Shown: positions 31,873 to 40,325 of the stretch, one piece after another
Position numbering within the stretch: the stretch's first letter is position 1
Layout: every line of letters begins with the position of its first letter
DNA from: DASYHS01 sp035998295
Lineage (GTDB): Bacteria; Pseudomonadota; Alphaproteobacteria; Azospirillales; Azospirillaceae
Length of the DNA: 53,487 nucleotides
Assembly (NCBI RefSeq): GCF_035998295.1
Contig: NZ_DASYHS010000033.1
Location: 1-53,487, forward strand
Direction of reading: 5' to 3'
Made by a program: the position numbers and the translations under genes
Notes under the pieces: model-generated
What the model was told of the DNA's origin: nothing
Seen by the model: the letters and a program-made list of their open reading frames with translations, nothing else
The model's database searches: none

Positions 31873-32273
31873 GGATGGCCTTCGCGCCGCCCGCGCTCTT
31901 CTGCCTGCTGGCCCTCGCCACGCCCGACGTTTCGCTGGCCCAGGGCAACCAGGGCGGCGGCACCGATCAGGCCGGACGCAGCTCCGGCCCGAACCAGCAG
32001 CAAGGACAGGGCCAGCAGCCGGGCCGGTCCGAAGCGCAGTCGGCCCCGGTCGGCGCCGGCACGACCGACGGCACCACCACCGGCGTCAGCGGCCCGTCCG
32101 ACCCGGCGACCGAGATCGCCGGCGCGAACGAGCTTCCGCCCCTGCCCCGGCCGGCGCTCTGCGACGCCTACGCGGATACGGACGCCTATCCCTGGTGCAT
32201 GGCCGTGGTGCTACGCGGCGATGCGGTGCCCGTGCCCGCCCCCGACCCCGGAAACCGGGAGGAAAGCCGATGA
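31869..32273 (+). CDS. Small secreted protein of unknown function, Gln/Gly-rich with C-terminal Cys pair
   Basis: 134 residues; I do not recognise a family. A signal peptide (about 24 residues, ending SLAQ) is followed by a low-complexity Gly/Gln/Ser stretch (GGGTDQAGRSSGPNQQQGQG), a Thr/Gly stretch, and then a more ordered end, LPRPALCDAYADTDAYPWC, with two cysteines 14 apart and aromatic residues. It overlaps both neighbours by four bases (ATGA at each end), so it is tightly coupled to the cytochrome and the dehydrogenase subunit 3 genes. A periplasmic assembly or anchoring role for the dehydrogenase is possible but unsupported. Confidence 0.7.
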   Translation: MRMAFAPPALFCLLALATPDVSLAQGNQGGGTDQAGRSSGPNQQQGQGQQPGRSEAQSAPVGAGTTDGTTTGVSGPSDPATEIAGANELPPLPRPALCDAYADTDAYPWCMAVVLRGDAVPVPAPDPGNREESR

Positions 32274-33031
32274 CCGGCCGCTTCAGCCGCCGCGACCTTC
32301 TGAAGACCACGGCGGCCGCCGGCATCGCCGGGCTGCCCGCCTCCGCCCGCGCCCAGGAGCTTCCGGCCGCCGCTCCGCCCGGCGCCGCGCCGGCGCCGCA
32401 AGGGGCCGCCGGGGCCGACGAGACGCTGCTGTTCTTCTTCACGACCGAGGAGGCGCGCTTCGTGGAGGCGGCGGTGGACCGCCTGATCCCCCCGGACGAA
32501 CAATGGCCCGGCGCGGCATGGGCGGGCGTCGTCACCTTCATCGACCAGCAGCTCGCCGGCGCCTATGGCAGCGGCGCCCGCATGTACCTGGAGGGGCCCT
32601 GGAAACCCGACGCGCCGCCGCAGCAGGGCTACCAGCTCCGCTACAACCCGGCGGAGCTGTACCGGACCGGCATCCGGGAAGCGCGGGAGTGGATCGCCGG
32701 CCGCTTCGGCGCGGAGTTCTGGGAACTGGCCCCGGAGGTCCAGGACCAGGCGCTCTCGGCGCTCGAAAGCGGGGCGGCGGAGCTGCCCTCCCTGCCCTCC
32801 CCGGTCTTCTTCGAAACGCTGCTGGCCAACACGGTGGAGGGCTGGTTCGCCGACCCGGCCTATGGCGGCAACCGGGACATGGTGGCCTGGCGCATGGTCG
32901 GGTTCCCCGGCGCCTTCGCCCAGTACGTCGATCTGGTGGAGCTCTACGACCGGCCCTACACCCGGCCGCCGATCTCGCTCGCCAACCAGGAGGCGCGGCG
33001 CATGCACCTGAAGGGGCACGAGCACGGCTGA
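32270..33031 (+). CDS. Gluconate 2-dehydrogenase subunit 3 family protein
   Basis: 253 residues. The N-terminus is a twin-arginine signal (SRRDLLKTTAAAGIAG), cleaved near ASARA. The body matches the gluconate 2-dehydrogenase subunit 3 family: LLFFFTTEEARFVEAAVDRLIPPDEQWPGAAWAGVVTFIDQQL and GVVTFIDQQLAGAYGSGARMY. In such enzymes the small subunit carries the TAT signal and brings the folded GMC flavoprotein, which has none, to the periplasm. The GMC gene follows 20 bases later. Family length is normal. Confidence 0.9.
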   Translation: MTGRFSRRDLLKTTAAAGIAGLPASARAQELPAAAPPGAAPAPQGAAGADETLLFFFTTEEARFVEAAVDRLIPPDEQWPGAAWAGVVTFIDQQLAGAYGSGARMYLEGPWKPDAPPQQGYQLRYNPAELYRTGIREAREWIAGRFGAEFWELAPEVQDQALSALESGAAELPSLPSPVFFETLLANTVEGWFADPAYGGNRDMVAWRMVGFPGAFAQYVDLVELYDRPYTRPPISLANQEARRMHLKGHEHG

Positions 33032-33051
33032 GCGCCGGGGAGAGGAACGAG

Positions 33052-34824
33052 ATGGCAGTGCGGATGAAGCCGGTGGACGTGGTCCTCGTCGGCGGCGGGA
33101 TGACCGCCTCGATCCTGGGCAAGGAGCTTGCCGAGGCCGGGTACAGCGTGACCGCGCTGGAACGGGGCCAGATGCGCAAGACCGTTCCCGACTTCCAGTC
33201 GCCCAGCATGCACGACGAGCTGAAGTATTCGGTCCGCCACGCCCTGATGCAGAACCCGAAGGTCCAGACCCTCAGCTTCCGCAACTTCGTGGACCAGCAG
33301 GCCCTGCCGATGCGCCAGCTCGGCTCCTTCCTTCCCGGCGAGGGGGTCGGCGGCGCCCTCGTGCACTGGAACGGCCAGACGTGGCGCTTCCAGCCGGAGT
33401 GGTTCGTCCTGAAGAGCTGGGTGGAGGAGCGCTACGGCAGCGGCTTCCTGTCCGACGAGGTGACCATCCAGGACTGGGGCATAACCTACGAGGAACTGGA
33501 GCCCTACTACACCTACATCGAGAAGATCCTCGGCACCGGCGGCCTGCCGTTCGTCGACGAGACGGGGGAGCTGGTGACGGGCGGGAACCCGTTCGAAGGC
33601 CCGCGCAGCGAGCCCTATCCCAACCCGCCCATGAAGCAGTCCCACTCCGGATACCTGTTCGAGCAGGGCGCGCGGGCCCTGGGCTACCAGCCGTTCCCGG
33701 TCCCGTCCTCCAACGTGACCCGGCACTACACCAACCCCTATGGCGCCAAGCTGAAGCCCTGCATGTATTGCGGGTTCTGCGAGACCTATGGCTGCGAGCA
33801 TTTCGCCAAGGCCAGCGCCCAGACCTGCATCCTGCCCTTCGCGCTCGCCAACCCGAACTTCGAGCTGCGCACGGGCTGCTACGTGCTGCGGGTCGAGTGG
33901 GACCGCGACGCCAAGCTGGCGACCGGCGTCGTCTATGTCGACGCCAGCGGCCGGGAGGTGGTGCAGCCGGCGGGGATGGTGGTCCTGTGCAGCTTCGCCC
34001 ACCACAACCCGATCCTGATGCTGCAGTCCGGCATCGGCCGGCCCTACGATCCCAGGACCCGCACCGGCACGGTGGGCCGGAACTACACCTACCAGACCAT
34101 GAGCGGGCTCGGCGTCTTCTACGACGGCGACAAGCACATCAACCCCTTCATGGGGGCCGGCGCCCTGGGGACCGCGGTCAACGAGTTCAACAACGGCAGC
34201 TTCGACCATTCGGAGCTGGGCTTCATAGGCGGCGCCTACATCGCCGCCTACCAGACCACCGGCCGCCCCATCCACCACCACCCCGTCCCCGACGGCACGC
34301 CCCGATGGGGCGCCGCGTGGAAGGAGGCGGTGGCCCGCCACTACAACAGCACGGTGTCGCTCACCGTCCACGGCTCCTCCACGCCGCACCCGAACAACTA
34401 TCTGGGCCTGGACCCGACATACCGGGACGCCTTCGGCCAGCCGCTGGGCATGGTCACCTTCGACTTCCCCTGGAACGACCGCCTGATGAGCCGGTACGTG
34501 ACCGAGCGGGCGTGGGAGATCGCCGAGGCCATGGGCGGCAAATACGTCTCGGTCGGCTGGCTGGACGACCACTATTCCATCGTGCCCTATCAGACGACGC
34601 ACAACACCGGCGGCGCGATCATGGGCACGGACCCCGCGACGTCGGTGGTGAACCGCTATCTCCAGTCCTGGGACCTGCACAATCTCTGGGTCATGGGCGC
34701 CTGCGTCTTCCCGCAGAACGCCGGCTACAACCCGACGGCGACGGTGGGGGCGCTGACCTACTGGGCGGCGGACGCCATGATCAACCAGTACCTCAAGGAC
34801 CCCCGTCCGCTGGTCCAGGCGTGA
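33052..34824 (+). CDS. GMC family oxidoreductase (sugar/gluconate dehydrogenase flavoprotein)
   Basis: 590-residue FAD enzyme. N-terminal dinucleotide-binding VVLVGGGMTASILGKELAEAG without a signal peptide; FAD contact region GGALVHWNGQTWR; Cys-rich CMYCGFCETYGCEHFAKAS; active-site end THNTGGAIMGTD followed by NAGYNPTATVGALTYWAADAM. This is the large subunit of the gluconate 2-dehydrogenase/sorbitol or fructose dehydrogenase type, oxidising a polyol, sugar or sugar acid in the periplasm. Export would depend on the TAT signal of the partner subunit. Ribosome site GGGGAGAGG. Substrate cannot be fixed from sequence. Confidence 0.9.
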   Translation: MAVRMKPVDVVLVGGGMTASILGKELAEAGYSVTALERGQMRKTVPDFQSPSMHDELKYSVRHALMQNPKVQTLSFRNFVDQQALPMRQLGSFLPGEGVGGALVHWNGQTWRFQPEWFVLKSWVEERYGSGFLSDEVTIQDWGITYEELEPYYTYIEKILGTGGLPFVDETGELVTGGNPFEGPRSEPYPNPPMKQSHSGYLFEQGARALGYQPFPVPSSNVTRHYTNPYGAKLKPCMYCGFCETYGCEHFAKASAQTCILPFALANPNFELRTGCYVLRVEWDRDAKLATGVVYVDASGREVVQPAGMVVLCSFAHHNPILMLQSGIGRPYDPRTRTGTVGRNYTYQTMSGLGVFYDGDKHINPFMGAGALGTAVNEFNNGSFDHSELGFIGGAYIAAYQTTGRPIHHHPVPDGTPRWGAAWKEAVARHYNSTVSLTVHGSSTPHPNNYLGLDPTYRDAFGQPLGMVTFDFPWNDRLMSRYVTERAWEIAEAMGGKYVSVGWLDDHYSIVPYQTTHNTGGAIMGTDPATSVVNRYLQSWDLHNLWVMGACVFPQNAGYNPTATVGALTYWAADAMINQYLKDPRPLVQA

Positions 34825-34834
34825 GGGGGCGGGC

Positions 34835-35830
34835 ATGAAGGCCGCAGGTCTCCTCGCCACCGGGCTCGCAGCGGTCCTGGCCACGAGCGCCGTCATGGCC
34901 CAGGACTGGGGGCGGACGCCCGCGCCCGACGAGGCCTCCCTCGTCCGCGGGCGCATGATTGCCATCGGCGGCACCTATGGAGAGGCGAGCTGGGCGTGCG
35001 TCCAGTGCCACGGGCTGACCGGGGCGGGCGACGGCAGCGGCGCGTTCCCGCGGCTGACGGACCAGTCCGCCTGGTACCTGTTCAAGACGCTCCAGGACTA
35101 CGCGGCCGGCCTGCGCCCCAACGAGGCCATGCAGGCCGTCGCCCGCCTGCTGACGCGCGAGCAGATGCGCGACGTCGCCGCCTGGTACGCCTCCCTGGAG
35201 GACGTGCCCTATCCCGCCGAAGTGCCGGCGCCCAAGCAGGACATGGTCCAGCTGGGTGCCCGCATCGCCACCGCCGGCATCCGCGAGCAGGGTGTGCCCG
35301 CCTGCCAGGGCTGCCACGGCCCCATGGGCGTCGGACAGCCGCCCCTGTATCCCTACCTGGCCGGGCAATACGCCCCCTACACCGCCCATCAGCTTCACCT
35401 CTGGAAGCAGGGCCGGCGCGACGGCGATCCGATGAACGTGATGGAACTGATCGCCAAGGCCATGACGGACGAGCAGATCGAAGCCGTCGCCGTCTATTTC
35501 GCATCCCTTCGCCCGGAGGAGGTGACGCCGGTCGACCTCGGCTTCGGGGACGAAGGCGCGACCGACCGGGAGGCCGCTCCCGGCACCGGCCGTCAGGCGC
35601 CGGCCATGGGGGTACTGCAGAATCCGGAGGCCACGACGGATGAGGTCGTCGTCCCCGGCGCCGATCCGGCGATGGGAGATGCGCCGGAACCGGACTTCCC
35701 CCTCGGCGTGCTCCGCCCTCCGCTCGAAGAGGGGGAACTGCCGCCGGGGGCCACCGGAGACGCCGACCTCAACACCATGACGACGACCGGCCGGCCGCAG
35801 AACGCGGGCGGGGGTCCCGATGATGAGTAG
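34835..35830 (+). CDS. Diheme c-type cytochrome, dehydrogenase subunit
   Basis: 331 residues: a signal peptide (to ATSAVMA-QD), heme site CVQCH near residue 55, a second heme site CQGCH near 155, and the c4-like frameworks FPRLTDQSAWYLFKTLQDYAAGLRPNEAM and YPYLAGQYAPYTAHQLHLWKQGRRDGDPMN. About 90 C-terminal residues beyond the hemes are acidic and Pro/Gly-rich with no domain recognised. It ends the GMC dehydrogenase operon and presumably takes electrons from the flavoprotein. Bases 34937-35364 of this gene are repeated, degenerate, at 40707-41134. Confidence 0.88.
   Translation: MKAAGLLATGLAAVLATSAVMAQDWGRTPAPDEASLVRGRMIAIGGTYGEASWACVQCHGLTGAGDGSGAFPRLTDQSAWYLFKTLQDYAAGLRPNEAMQAVARLLTREQMRDVAAWYASLEDVPYPAEVPAPKQDMVQLGARIATAGIREQGVPACQGCHGPMGVGQPPLYPYLAGQYAPYTAHQLHLWKQGRRDGDPMNVMELIAKAMTDEQIEAVAVYFASLRPEEVTPVDLGFGDEGATDREAAPGTGRQAPAMGVLQNPEATTDEVVVPGADPAMGDAPEPDFPLGVLRPPLEEGELPPGATGDADLNTMTTTGRPQNAGGGPDDE
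34937..35364 (+). repeat. Direct repeat, intact copy (within cytochrome gene)
   Basis: This 428-base stretch aligns without gaps to 40707-41134 in the same orientation, with about two dozen mismatches counted by eye (near 94% identity). Sequences outside both ends are unrelated. The two copies enclose the type I secretion cassette. Confidence 0.9.
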
Positions 35831-35889
35831 ACGGGCCGATGAGGGGTAGCTCATCGCTGGACCGCAAAGAGTGTCGAGAAGCCTTTCCC

Positions 35890-36020
35890 GCATCCGCTAG
35901 GCGGGCACCGGGGCACGCCGCCTCGACCGCCGCCCCGTCCGGGCTGCCCGCATCCGCCACGATCACCTCGTCTCCGCCAGCGCCTGATGCACGTGACGCA
36001 GGGGCGTCGCCGTGTCGCGG
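35890..36020 (-). pseudogene. Remnant of a family 2 glycosyltransferase
   Basis: The 234-base space after the cytochrome gene holds a leftward fragment. One frame reads PLRHVHQALAETR and, after a shift of frame, DEVIVADAGSPDGAAVEAACPGARL, matching the start of a GT2 glycosyltransferase (the EVIVVDxGSxDGT nucleotide-sugar motif). No start, no complete domain and a frameshift: a decayed remnant. Nothing else recognisable is in this gap. Confidence 0.45.
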
Positions 36021-36064
36021 CAGCCCGTGAAGTCCGACTGCCGCTTGCGCCGGCGGAACCTGAC

Positions 36065-37396
36065 CTAATCCTCCAGCAGGCCGCGGCGCATCGACTCCAG
36101 GACAGGGGCGAGCAGGTAGTCGAGCAGGGTGCGCTCGCCCGTCACGATGATCGCCTCGGCCGGCATTCCCGGGTAGAGGTTCGCATCGGGAAGGGTTCCC
36201 AGCGATGCCGGGTCGAGCGCGATCCGGGCCTGGTAGAACGGTGCCCCCGTCGTCGCGTCCTCCAGCCGGTCGGCGGAGACCAGGACGACCGAGCCGTCGA
36301 CCGTCGGCGTCACCCGCTGCTTGAACGCGGTCAGACGCACCTGGGCGGGGAGCCCCGCCCGCACCACGTCGATGTCCTCGGGTGCCACGCGAACGTCGAC
36401 GACCAGCCGGTCGCGCCGCGGGCTCAGGTCGAGGATCGGCTCCCCCGGGGCGATGATGCCGCCGACCGTATGCAGCTGCAGCCCCACGACAACCCCGTCC
36501 TGCGGAGCGCGGACCACAGTGCGCCTCAGCGTGTCCCTGGCGGCGATCAGGCGCTCCTCGACGTCGCCGAGCGCCGCCTGCACGGACTCCAGTTCCTCCG
36601 TGACGACGCCCAGTCTTTCGGCCCGCAACTCGGCAATCTCCAGTTCGATCCCGGCGACGCTCTGGCGCAGTTCGGCGATCCTGCCGAGATGTGCGGCGCG
36701 GCGGGCCTCGATCCCGGCAGCGGTGCGCTGCAAGGCCAACAGGCGCGGCTTGCGTTCCAGCCCCTTCTCCATCAGTTGGCGGACCCCCGCCAGTTCCTCC
36801 TCGATCAGGGCGAGCTGCCGGCTTTCCGCCTTCTCCTGGTCCTCGATGGAAACGAGTTGCACACCGTGCTGGGCTATGCGCTGCCGCAGGATCGCTTCCC
36901 TGTCCTGCAGCAGGGCGCGGCGCGCCTCGAACATGGCGGTCTGTGCCCGCATCGCCTGCCGGGCCCGTGCCTCTCCGGCGCGCTCGGTAAGCGCCGCTGG
37001 AAAGTCGATCCGCTCGGCGCCGTCGCGTTCGGCGATCAGGCGGGCTGCGCGGGCCAGCGCCTCGTCGCGCCGCCCCTCCAGTCGGGCTACCTCCGTCCGT
37101 ACCCGGGTATCGTCGAGCCGGACGAGCACGTCTCCGGCCGCGACAATGCTGCCGTCCTGCACCCGGATTTGGGCGACCATCCCGCCCTCCAGATGCTGGA
37201 CGGTCTTGCGATGGCTGCTCGCCACGACCTCGCCCGCGGCCAGGGCGGCGCTCCGAAGCGGCGCGAGGGCCGCCCATGCGCCGAACCCACCGACCGCCAG
37301 CACCAGGGTAGCCATGCCGAGTAGGATCGGTCCGCGGGCGGTGGCGGTCGGGCTTCGAACGGAAACGGGCCGACCCGTCTGCTGGATCCGGATCAC
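36065..37396 (-). CDS. HlyD family type I secretion periplasmic adaptor
   Basis: 443-residue membrane fusion protein. One N-terminal membrane helix (about 25-48), the conserved APLRSAALAAGEVVASSHRKTVQHLEGG lipoyl-domain entry, a long coiled-coil hairpin of about 180 residues rich in Arg, Glu, Ala and Leu, then the return strand RAPQDGVVVGLQLHTVGGIIAPGEPILDLSP and the beta-barrel end. It links the inner-membrane ABC exporter to an outer-membrane TolC-like channel, not encoded here. GTG start overlaps the exporter stop (GTGA). Confidence 0.92.
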   Translation of the reverse strand: MIRIQQTGRPVSVRSPTATARGPILLGMATLVLAVGGFGAWAALAPLRSAALAAGEVVASSHRKTVQHLEGGMVAQIRVQDGSIVAAGDVLVRLDDTRVRTEVARLEGRRDEALARAARLIAERDGAERIDFPAALTERAGEARARQAMRAQTAMFEARRALLQDREAILRQRIAQHGVQLVSIEDQEKAESRQLALIEEELAGVRQLMEKGLERKPRLLALQRTAAGIEARRAAHLGRIAELRQSVAGIELEIAELRAERLGVVTEELESVQAALGDVEERLIAARDTLRRTVVRAPQDGVVVGLQLHTVGGIIAPGEPILDLSPRRDRLVVDVRVAPEDIDVVRAGLPAQVRLTAFKQRVTPTVDGSVVLVSADRLEDATTGAPFYQARIALDPASLGTLPDANLYPGMPAEAIIVTGERTLLDYLLAPVLESMRRGLLED

Positions 37397-39123
37397 GGGG
37401 CGTCCTCCGCGGCGGGGCCGGGCGCCCGCTTCGGCTGGAACGACGCAACGTTCATGGCGGTCCCGATCACTCCGGCTCCGGCCGTCCGCTGCCCGGCTGC
37501 GGCGGACCGCTGAGGCGCGACCTGCGCCATGATCTCCGCGCGCGGTCCGTACATCTCCATCCGGCCGTCGCGCAGTATCAGCAGTTTGTCGACATGGACA
37601 AGGACGCTCGGCCGGTGCGCGATGATGATGGCTGTGATGCCGAGCGCCCGCGCCTGTTCCAGGGCATCTATGAGTGCGCGCTCGCCTTCGGCATCGAGGT
37701 TGGCGTTTGGCTCGTCGAGGACGAGCAGCCTCGGATTGCCGTAGAAGGCGCGCGCCAGCCCGAGGCGCTGCCGCTGACCGCCCGACAGCTGGTGCCGGTC
37801 GCGACCGATCACCGTGTCGTATCCGAGCGGCAGGCGCAGCACCATCTCGTGGGCGCCTGCCAGCTTGGCCGCGGCGATGACGGCGGCGTCTTCCGCGCCC
37901 GGGTCCATGCGGGCGATGACCTGCCGCACGGGGCCGTCCAGCAGGTCGACGTCCTGCGGAAGATAGCCGACGTGACGGCCCAGGTCGGCGCGATCCCAGG
38001 TGAACAGGTCCACGCCGTCCAGGCGCGCCTGGCCCGAGGTGGCCGGCCAGAGGCCGACGAGCAGGCGCGCGAGCGACGACTTGCCGGCCGCCGACGGCCC
38101 GATCACGCCAAGGCTCTCGCCCGGCGCCAGGCTGAACTGGACGTGTCGGAGCACCGGCACGAGCCCGCCGGGCGCGGTAACCGTCGCGCGCTCGACATCG
38201 ACCCGTCCTTCCGGGTCCGGCATCCGGGTCGAACTCCGTACCGGCATCGGTGCCGCCAGCCGTTCATTCAGGCGGCGGTTGGCCGCGCGGGCGGCCACGA
38301 ACGCCTTCCAGGTGCCGACCATCTGCTCGACCGGTGCCAGTGCGCGCGAAAGGATGATCGAGGCGGCGATCATGGCGCCCGGCGTGAGCGCCCGCTGGAG
38401 CACCAGATAGGCGCCGACCCCGAGAATCGCGACCTGGAGCGTCGGGCGCAGGAAACGGGTGATCGATGCGCAAAGGCCGGCCCGGTCGCTGGCCGCGGCA
38501 TGGTCGCGCAGCACGTCCCGGTTCTGCCGCTGCCAGTCTGCGACCAGTTGCGGGAGCATTCCCATGGCCCCGACCGCCTCGGCGCGGCGGACATGCCCGT
38601 CGGCTCGGGCGAGCATGGCCGCGTAGCCGGCATTCGCCGCACCCAGCGCCCGGCGGGTGGCCAGTTCGCTGAACAGCGCCATGGCACCGAGCGCGACGGC
38701 GCCGAGTGCTGCCACCGCGCCGAGCAGCGGGTGGATCAGGACGATCACGCCGACATAGATCGGCACCCACGGCACGTCGAACAGGTGCACGACGCCGGGT
38801 CCGCTCAGGAATCCCCGTAGCGTCGATAGGTCGCGCAGCCCATCCGCGGCCGAGCCGGGATGCAGCGGGGCCACCTCGACCGCGCGCGCGAACAGGACCG
38901 GGCTGAGCGTGTTTTGGAACCAGTTGCTGACGCGCACCAGGATGCGCGAGCGGACCGCCTCCAGGATCCCGAACACGGCCAGGGCGCCAACCACTATCAG
39001 GGTCAGCATCGCCAGCGTCTCGGTGCTCCGGCTCGTCAGCACCCGGTCGAAGATCTGGAGAGTGTAGAGGGGCACGGCCAACATCAGGAGGTTGGCGCAG
39101 AAGCTGAACAGGCCGACCCACAT
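37393..39123 (-). CDS. Type I secretion system permease/ATPase (PrtD-like)
   Basis: 576-residue fused exporter: an N-terminal six-helix ABC membrane domain (FSFCANLLMLAVPLYTLQIFDRVLTSRS at the start) and a C-terminal ATPase with Walker A GPSAAGKSS, signature LSGGQRQR, Walker B LLVLDEPNANLD and the IAHRP histidine. No C39 peptidase domain, so substrates keep a C-terminal secretion signal. The start is uncertain: residues encoded upstream in frame (EARSPWAACRPLL) look like the usual N-terminus of the family, but no ATG/GTG/TTG lies before them; a GGGAGG stands ahead of an ATC codon. ATG 39123 gives a slightly short protein. Confidence 0.9.
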   Translation of the reverse strand: MWVGLFSFCANLLMLAVPLYTLQIFDRVLTSRSTETLAMLTLIVVGALAVFGILEAVRSRILVRVSNWFQNTLSPVLFARAVEVAPLHPGSAADGLRDLSTLRGFLSGPGVVHLFDVPWVPIYVGVIVLIHPLLGAVAALGAVALGAMALFSELATRRALGAANAGYAAMLARADGHVRRAEAVGAMGMLPQLVADWQRQNRDVLRDHAAASDRAGLCASITRFLRPTLQVAILGVGAYLVLQRALTPGAMIAASIILSRALAPVEQMVGTWKAFVAARAANRRLNERLAAPMPVRSSTRMPDPEGRVDVERATVTAPGGLVPVLRHVQFSLAPGESLGVIGPSAAGKSSLARLLVGLWPATSGQARLDGVDLFTWDRADLGRHVGYLPQDVDLLDGPVRQVIARMDPGAEDAAVIAAAKLAGAHEMVLRLPLGYDTVIGRDRHQLSGGQRQRLGLARAFYGNPRLLVLDEPNANLDAEGERALIDALEQARALGITAIIIAHRPSVLVHVDKLLILRDGRMEMYGPRAEIMAQVAPQRSAAAGQRTAGAGVIGTAMNVASFQPKRAPGPAAEDAP

Positions 39124-39205
39124 CAGGAGCGGCCGGCATGCAGCCCACGGACTTCGCGCTTCGATCGTCGCCTCCCTCGGCCGCGCCCCATGCGCGATGA
39201 AGAAT

Positions 39206-39230
39206 GGGCCCGCCTCTGCGAAGCGGGCCC
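39206..39230 (-). terminator. Terminator-like hairpin between substrate and exporter genes
   Basis: Eight-base-pair perfect stem GGGCCCGC/GCGGGCCC with a nine-base loop, 22 bases after the stop of the CHRD/RTX gene, followed on the leftward strand by ATTCTTCATC. Such an attenuator between substrate and exporter genes would keep exporter levels below substrate levels, as in several type I systems. Confidence 0.6.
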
Positions 39231-39251
39231 GGTAAGGGCGGTACCGGCGGC

Positions 39252-40325
39252 TCAGGCCGCCATGTCGTCGCCGCCCAGTTGCTGCTGCGCCTCGTCGAGC
39301 GTCAGACCGGCGAGGGTCAGGGCATCCTCCTCACCGAAGGACAACGTCACGCCCCGGTCGGTTTCGGTCGCGTTCTCCAAGGCTCCCTGGAGATCCTGGC
39401 CGTTTGCGAGGATGAGGCGGTCGCCCTCCTCGGCGTCGAAGTCGGCGACGAGATCCTGACCACCCGTGTAGATGAACTCGTCCGCACCGTCGCCGCCGAA
39501 CAGGATGTCGGTCAGAGCGCTGCCGAGGAGCCGATCGTCCCCTGCCCCGCCGTCGAGCACGGCACCGAAGGCCGTGGGCGCCTCCTGGATCTCGCCGGAG
39601 GCGACCGGCAGCACCGGGACGTACTCACGCGGGCCGCCATCGACCTCGCCGTCCGTGCCGTCACCGGCCCCCTCCGGCACGAAGGCGCCGTGCAGGACGA
39701 TCTCGCGCAGGTCGAGCGGGGTGAGATCGTCCGCGGTGACGCCGTCGGCGAGCGCGGCCGGGTCGCTCAGGTCGTATGTCTCCTCGAAGAAGATCGTGCC
39801 GCCCGGGGCGGTCGGGAAGTTTGCGACCTCGCCGCCCGGAGGCGATGTTAGCGGCACGAGGATGGGACCGTAAGTATCGAGACCCTCCGCGAGTTCGATG
39901 AAGCCGTCGCCATCATCGTCGGCGAGCAGGGTGGGAGAGACCGAATCGATCGGCTCGCCCGTCCCCGGTCCTTCGGCCGTATCGGCGAACCGGCCGTGGA
40001 TGTGCTGCGGGTGCGGCTGGCCCGGCTCGAGGCCGTCCGCCACGATGCGCGTGGTCAACGTGTTCTCGTCTTCCATCGTGAGCACGGCCGTGCCGTTGAC
40101 GCCCGAGCCGTTCAGCGCCTGAAGGTCGGCGAGGAAGACGTTGCCGGTATCTTCGTTGGTGCCGGCGATCAGGACGTCGTTGCCGTCGCCTCCCGACACG
40201 CTGAGGTCGCCGGTCATCCCGACCAGGAAATCGTCGCCATCAGTACCGGCGACACCCGGGCCGATCTGCACCGAACTTGTCCGTGCGGTTTCCGCTTGGG
40301 CGTCTGTCGTCCGTTCATCTGCCAT
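39252..40325 (-). CDS. CHRD domain protein with RTX calcium-binding repeats, type I secretion substrate
   Basis: 357-residue, strongly acidic protein without a signal peptide. Order: a short RTX-like nonapeptide stretch (GTDGDDFLVG, SGGDGNDVLIAGT, about 30-60), a CHRD domain (about 65-235: VFLADLQALNGSGVNGTAVLTM, QHIHGRFADT, EIVLHGAFVPEG), a second RTX stretch (LDGGAGDDRLLGSALTDILFGGDGADEFIY) and a serralysin-type C-terminus (VADFDAEEGDRLIL). Glycine-rich repeats and C-terminal signal, beside an HlyD/ABC pair, mark it as the cognate secreted substrate. CHRD domain function in bacteria is not well defined. Ribosome site GGAGAG. Confidence 0.88.
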   Translation of the reverse strand: MADERTTDAQAETARTSSVQIGPGVAGTDGDDFLVGMTGDLSVSGGDGNDVLIAGTNEDTGNVFLADLQALNGSGVNGTAVLTMEDENTLTTRIVADGLEPGQPHPQHIHGRFADTAEGPGTGEPIDSVSPTLLADDDGDGFIELAEGLDTYGPILVPLTSPPGGEVANFPTAPGGTIFFEETYDLSDPAALADGVTADDLTPLDLREIVLHGAFVPEGAGDGTDGEVDGGPREYVPVLPVASGEIQEAPTAFGAVLDGGAGDDRLLGSALTDILFGGDGADEFIYTGGQDLVADFDAEEGDRLILANGQDLQGALENATETDRGVTLSFGEEDALTLAGLTLDEAQQQLGGDDMAA

